This document shows, piece after piece, positions 62,100-64,000 of a stretch of 64,000 nt of DNA (positions within the stretch are counted from its first letter, which is position 1; each line of letters starts with the position of its first letter). The notes beneath the pieces were generated by a model. The model worked only from the letters and a program-made list of their open reading frames with translations, searched no databases and was not told the DNA's origin. The translations under genes and the position numbers were made by a program. Source of the stretch: Aquimarina sp. Aq78 (lineage in GTDB: Bacteria; Bacteroidota; Bacteroidia; Flavobacteriales; Flavobacteriaceae); NCBI RefSeq assembly GCF_900299525.1, contig NZ_OMKA01000026.1:434001-498000 (forward strand), in the 5' to 3' direction.

Positions 62100-62576
62100 T
62101 TATGCTTCTAAAATTAATAATCTGTTGGTAATTACATCTTTTTTACAAACATTATATTGCTTTAAAAAAGCTCTTACTTTTTCTTCTTCATTTTTTTCTT
62201 TTAAATCTTGCAATAGATTTTTTTTTGTTAATTTTTTAAGATCTAATGGGGCATATCTTGTTTTAAAATAATAAGTTTCAAAAACAGGCCAATCAGGTAA
62301 TATTCTCTTATTTTCTTTATAAATATGAATCCAATTATTGCAGCCTACAAACTCACAAAAATTACCATTTGGTAGAATAGTAAAATGAAAAGGATCAATT
62401 TCATGATCATGATCCATATCAGAAACTATCAGTTGCTTAAGTTCCTTGGCATTAATTGGATTAGATGCATAAAACAAAAGGGTTTCTAGCTTATGGGTTA
62501 GGTCATAAGCTTCGATTTTCCCCATTCCATTAAAGTTTTCAAGGATTTTGTAGAGTAATTCTTTTTCGTTTGTCAT
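62100..62576 (-). CDS. Hypothetical protein within the peptide cluster
   Basis: A 158-residue cytoplasmic protein that I do not recognise. It starts MTNEKELLYKILENFNGMGKIEAYDL and has a His/Asp-rich stretch DMDHDHEIDPFHFTIL around residue 55, then GNFCEFVGCNNWIHIYK, and ends in a charged helix with KKNLLQDLKEKNEEEKVRAFL. It has three cysteines and no signal peptide. It lies 123 bases after the last peptide of the right-hand cluster, same strand, and may be part of that system, for example as an immunity or accessory protein; that is a guess from position. Confidence 0.65.
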   Translation of the reverse strand: MTNEKELLYKILENFNGMGKIEAYDLTHKLETLLFYASNPINAKELKQLIVSDMDHDHEIDPFHFTILPNGNFCEFVGCNNWIHIYKENKRILPDWPVFETYYFKTRYAPLDLKKLTKKNLLQDLKEKNEEEKVRAFLKQYNVCKKDVITNRLLILEA

Positions 62577-62640
62577 GGTTTATGTTTTTGAGATATATAG
62601 AATTGAATTGTCTTTTATAATGGAGTGTTTAGAAGCATAA

Positions 62641-62671
62641 TTCTCCTATAATCAAATAGATCATAGGAGAA
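62641..62671 (-). terminator. Hairpin after peptide B, possible weak terminator
   Basis: A 9-bp stem (TTCTCCTAT at 62641-62649 with ATAGGAGAA at 62663-62671) and a 13-base loop. On the minus strand it follows peptide B by about 30 bases, but the T run is poor, so read-through or an mRNA 3' end are equally possible. Confidence 0.4.
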
Positions 62672-62699
62672 AATGAACTCACTAACTTAACTCATTAGT

Positions 62700-62888
62700 T
62701 TACAAGCTAGTATCTTGACCTCCGGGACCGCTTCCGGCCCATCCCCAATCTTTATTAAATTGGTCATCAAGGCCAGGTAATCCTGGTGTAACAGAGGTAG
62801 AAGTTGCAGGAAAAAAAGTACCTCCTTCTATTGTAATTAGTTCTGATGCATTTAATTCCTGAAAGAATGCAGTTTTATAACTTTTCAT
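62700..62888 (-). CDS. Double-glycine-leader peptide B (Pro/Gly/Trp-rich core)
   Basis: A 62-residue peptide. The 23-residue leader MKSYKTAFFQELNASELITI-EGG ends in Gly-Gly. The 39-residue core is unlike the helical cores of its neighbours: it begins TFFPATSTSVTPGLPGLDD and continues with DWGWAGSGPGG, rich in Pro, Gly, Trp, Ser and Thr, and has no cysteine. It is the last peptide of the right-hand series. Its 5' leader shares an 18-base identical segment with peptide C. No modifying enzyme is visible to say whether Ser/Thr are altered. Confidence 0.8.
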   Translation of the reverse strand: MKSYKTAFFQELNASELITIEGGTFFPATSTSVTPGLPGLDDQFNKDWGWAGSGPGGQDTSL

Positions 62889-62896
62889 GTGATTTC

Positions 62897-62914
62897 GTTT
62901 TAAGATTGATGATT
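62897..62914 (-). repeat. 18-bp repeat in the leader of peptide B (second copy 63114-63131)
   Basis: The 18-mer GTTTTAAGATTGATGATT (plus-strand reading) occurs exactly at 62897-62914 and 63114-63131, each 7-8 bases before the start codon of peptide B or C. At copy B it runs into a GATTGAT tandem repeat (about three 7-base units, 62904-62925). It marks a duplication of the leader regions or a shared translation signal. Confidence 0.7.
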
Positions 62915-62938
62915 GATGATTGATGAAATTAGAGTGTT

Positions 62939-63106
62939 TTAGAAACCTGGAGTTTCTTTTTTAGGAAAATAGTTATCCCATTCTCTAGGATCACCAAATG
63001 GTACAATTGGAAATATATCAAGATCTCCCAGGTTTATTACAAGACCACCATTGATGGTACTTAATTGGGCATTGTTTAATGCTTCGAATGATTTTAAATT
63101 TTTCAT
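62939..63106 (-). CDS. Double-glycine-leader peptide C
   Basis: A 55-residue peptide from the ATG at 63106; the frame opens at 63217, but that extension lies over peptide D in another frame and gives no leader. The leader MKNLKSFEALNNAQLSTI-NGG is 21 residues. The core starts LVINLGDLDIFPIVPFGDP and ends YFPKKETPGF; it is rich in aromatic residues and proline, without cysteine. It lies 50 bases upstream of peptide B. The function is unknown. Confidence 0.8.
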   Translation of the reverse strand: MKNLKSFEALNNAQLSTINGGLVINLGDLDIFPIVPFGDPREWDNYFPKKETPGF

Positions 63107-63150
63107 GATTTTTGTTTTAAGATTGATGATTATTAATGATACCAAAGTGC

Positions 63151-63306
63151 TTAGAGCACTGTAAGTAGATGCTTTAAGTTTTCTAAAACTTCTTGGATTA
63201 ACTCTAATTCTGGACATTCAATATCCTCTCCTCCGCAACCACCATTGATGGTTGTAATTTCTTTTGATGATAATAATGTGTACTGACTTATAACTTGATT
63301 TTTCAT
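63151..63306 (-). CDS. Double-glycine-leader peptide D (Cys-containing)
   Basis: A 51-residue peptide. The leader MKNQVISQYTLLSSKEITTI-NGG has 23 residues. The 28-residue core opens with CGGEDIEC (two cysteines seven residues apart, so a disulfide loop is possible) and continues as a helix-like tail, ELIQEVLENLKHLLTVL. The tail pattern ENLKH matches KNLKK of peptide A. It lies 44 bases upstream of peptide C and 22 bases downstream of peptide E. Confidence 0.82.
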   Translation of the reverse strand: MKNQVISQYTLLSSKEITTINGGCGGEDIECPELELIQEVLENLKHLLTVL

Positions 63307-63328
63307 GACACTTAATTTTTACAATTTG

Positions 63329-63484
63329 TTATAATTGTTTGATTACCTTTTTTACATTGTGTACAAAGATGATAGCCTCGGTTACTAAGCTTGTGTAAAG
63401 TCCCGGGAAAATTATACCTCCCTGTGTTTCTCTGGTTTCAGTGGTACTTAACGATTGAACTCCAAGTTTTTCTAAATTTTTCAT
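63329..63484 (-). CDS. Double-glycine-leader peptide E (hydrophobic helical core)
   Basis: A 51-residue peptide. The leader MKNLEKLGVQSLSTTETRET-QGG has 23 residues. The core starts IIFPGLYTSLVTEAIIF and ends HNVKKVIKQL: hydrophobic, helix-like, with a cationic C-terminus and no cysteine. It is the first peptide of the series E-D-C-B after the thioredoxin-like gene, and has a promoter homologous to that of peptide A. It may act as a membrane-active bacteriocin or as a signal; neither is shown. Confidence 0.83.
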   Translation of the reverse strand: MKNLEKLGVQSLSTTETRETQGGIIFPGLYTSLVTEAIIFVHNVKKVIKQL

Positions 63485-63549
63485 TTTTTAAGTTTTTATG
63501 ATTAATAGTTATTTTATGGTAATAAGTCTTTTACTTCCTTTTGATAGTA

Positions 63550-63583
63550 CAATGATAAGAGGTGAATGTCTCATCTTATGAGA
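63550..63583 (-). promoter_or_regulatory. Peptide-cluster promoter/operator, copy 2
   Basis: On the minus strand a 7-bp inverted repeat GTCTCAT-N3-ATGAGAC (63584-63568) is followed by ACATTCACC-type spacer sequence and a -7-like box TATCATTG (63557-63550, one mismatch to TAnnTTTG). The ATG of peptide E lies 65 bases further on, against 63 in copy 1. The leaders also share AATCATAAA. It ends about 40 bases after the thioredoxin-like gene. Confidence 0.7.
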
Positions 63584-63624
63584 CGTCATATTTTTTTCTG
63601 AAAAAAGTGTAGAATAACCCCCTG

Positions 63625-64000
63625 TTAGAATGTGATAATATCTTCTATTGCATAGTGATCTGATAGCTTTCTATTATTAAAAATAGTAAGTGGTGTTTGC
63701 AGAATATTATTCTGAGTACACCATTTTTTATGTTGAGCATATGTTGCTCTTGATTTTTCAGATATTTCTATAGCGTATTTTTCTTTTAGCGTATTTAGAT
63801 TCTTATGTTCAAACCATTTACTTAATACAGATAAGAATTCTGATTTTGTCATTTTGTAATAAAGCTCAATAAGAAATTGTGAGATTTCATTGTTGTCGGT
63901 ATCAGAAAAAATCAATGAGAAATTGATACCCTCAGAAGTTTTATTGATTTCAAGAATTTTTTGAAACTCCTTTGCACAAAGATGACAATAAGGGTTTATG
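63625..64000 (-). CDS. Thioredoxin-like C-terminal part (runs off right edge), probably of a peptide maturation/export protein
   Basis: The frame is open from its stop at 63625 to the window edge (125 codons visible). Near the edge it reads NPYCHLCAKEF, a CxxC thioredoxin active site in the style of the DsbA-like domain (Thioredoxin_4) of vitamin K epoxide reductase fusions. The rest has LIFSDTDNNEISQFLIELYY, KKWCTQNNILQTPLTIFNN (the cis-Pro position TP) and a short C-terminal tail. In Bacteroidota such domains often form the C-terminus of proteins with an N-terminal C39 peptidase and VKOR domain, next to GG-leader peptides; that N-terminal part is outside the window, so this is inference. 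Confidence 0.75.
   Translation of the reverse strand, partial: INPYCHLCAKEFQKILEINKTSEGINFSLIFSDTDNNEISQFLIELYYKMTKSEFLSVLSKWFEHKNLNTLKEKYAIEISEKSRATYAQHKKWCTQNNILQTPLTIFNNRKLSDHYAIEDIITF

Noticed and set aside
63107..63217. Longer N-terminal start for peptide C at 63217
   Set aside because: The added 37 residues are a shadow of peptide D read in another frame and remove the GG-leader architecture.

Overview
The window is AT-rich chromosomal DNA from a member of the Bacteroidota, almost certainly a marine-type Flavobacteriaceae; I cannot fix the genus. The evidence is the gene set (DUF4270 lipoprotein, type IX secretion C-terminal sorting domain, GEVED domain, SusC-style TonB receptor with a carboxypeptidase-regulatory-like N-terminus, split atpD-atpC pair, single-chain glycine-tRNA ligase), promoters with the Bacteroidota -7 box TAnnTTTG, and the near absence of Shine-Dalgarno sites. 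No rRNA, tRNA, IS element, prophage or CRISPR array was seen.

Layout. 1-8.4 kb: partial ileS (-), a nitrilase-family amidase, an Ig-like lipoprotein (-), ComF (-), a coiled-coil membrane protein and glyQS. 8.6-16.2 kb: a large type IX secreted protein, small lipoproteins and secreted proteins, exonuclease III, an OmpA-family lipoprotein and a zinc-ribbon/TerB protein. 16.2-22.4 kb: a more accessory stretch with REP-like elements, an array phased at 21 bp, a periplasmic TPR-CHAT protein behind an attenuator-like leader, a minimal S26/S24-like protein, a DUF434-type protein and a structured gene-free region. 22.7-33.5 kb: aldo/keto reductase, radA (-), a cysteine-rich double-glycine-leader peptide, an operon panC-panD-membrane protein-esterase-like protein (-), and the divergent glycogen-synthase-like/DUF4270/glmS operon. 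33.7-51.4 kb: a TonB receptor with an SGNH lipoprotein, fatty acid hydroxylase (-), atpD-atpC, a LytTR membrane regulator, hydrolases and peptidases (S9, M61), a phosphoesterase, and an XRE regulator with two DUF2975 membrane proteins (-). 51.5-60 kb: biotin cluster bioF-DUF2007-bioD-bioA, then a ketoacyl synthase, a secreted hydrolase and bioB. 60-64 kb: cupin-like protein, recX (-), and a cluster of five small double-glycine-leader peptides next to the C-terminal part of a CxxC thioredoxin-like protein that runs off the right edge.

The most interesting system is the right-hand peptide cluster (61070-64000, minus strand). Five peptides of 51-62 residues have 21-23 residue leaders ending in Gly-Gly. 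Two of them (61070-61234 and 63329-63484) sit behind the same promoter: a TCTCA/TGAGA inverted repeat, then a -7 box at identical spacing, then a leader of almost equal length. A sixth, orphan GG-leader peptide at 25327-25506 has eight cysteines in a CX3C-X9-CX3C arrangement. The window shows no modifying enzyme for these peptides; an exporter or maturation protein probably lies to the right of the window.
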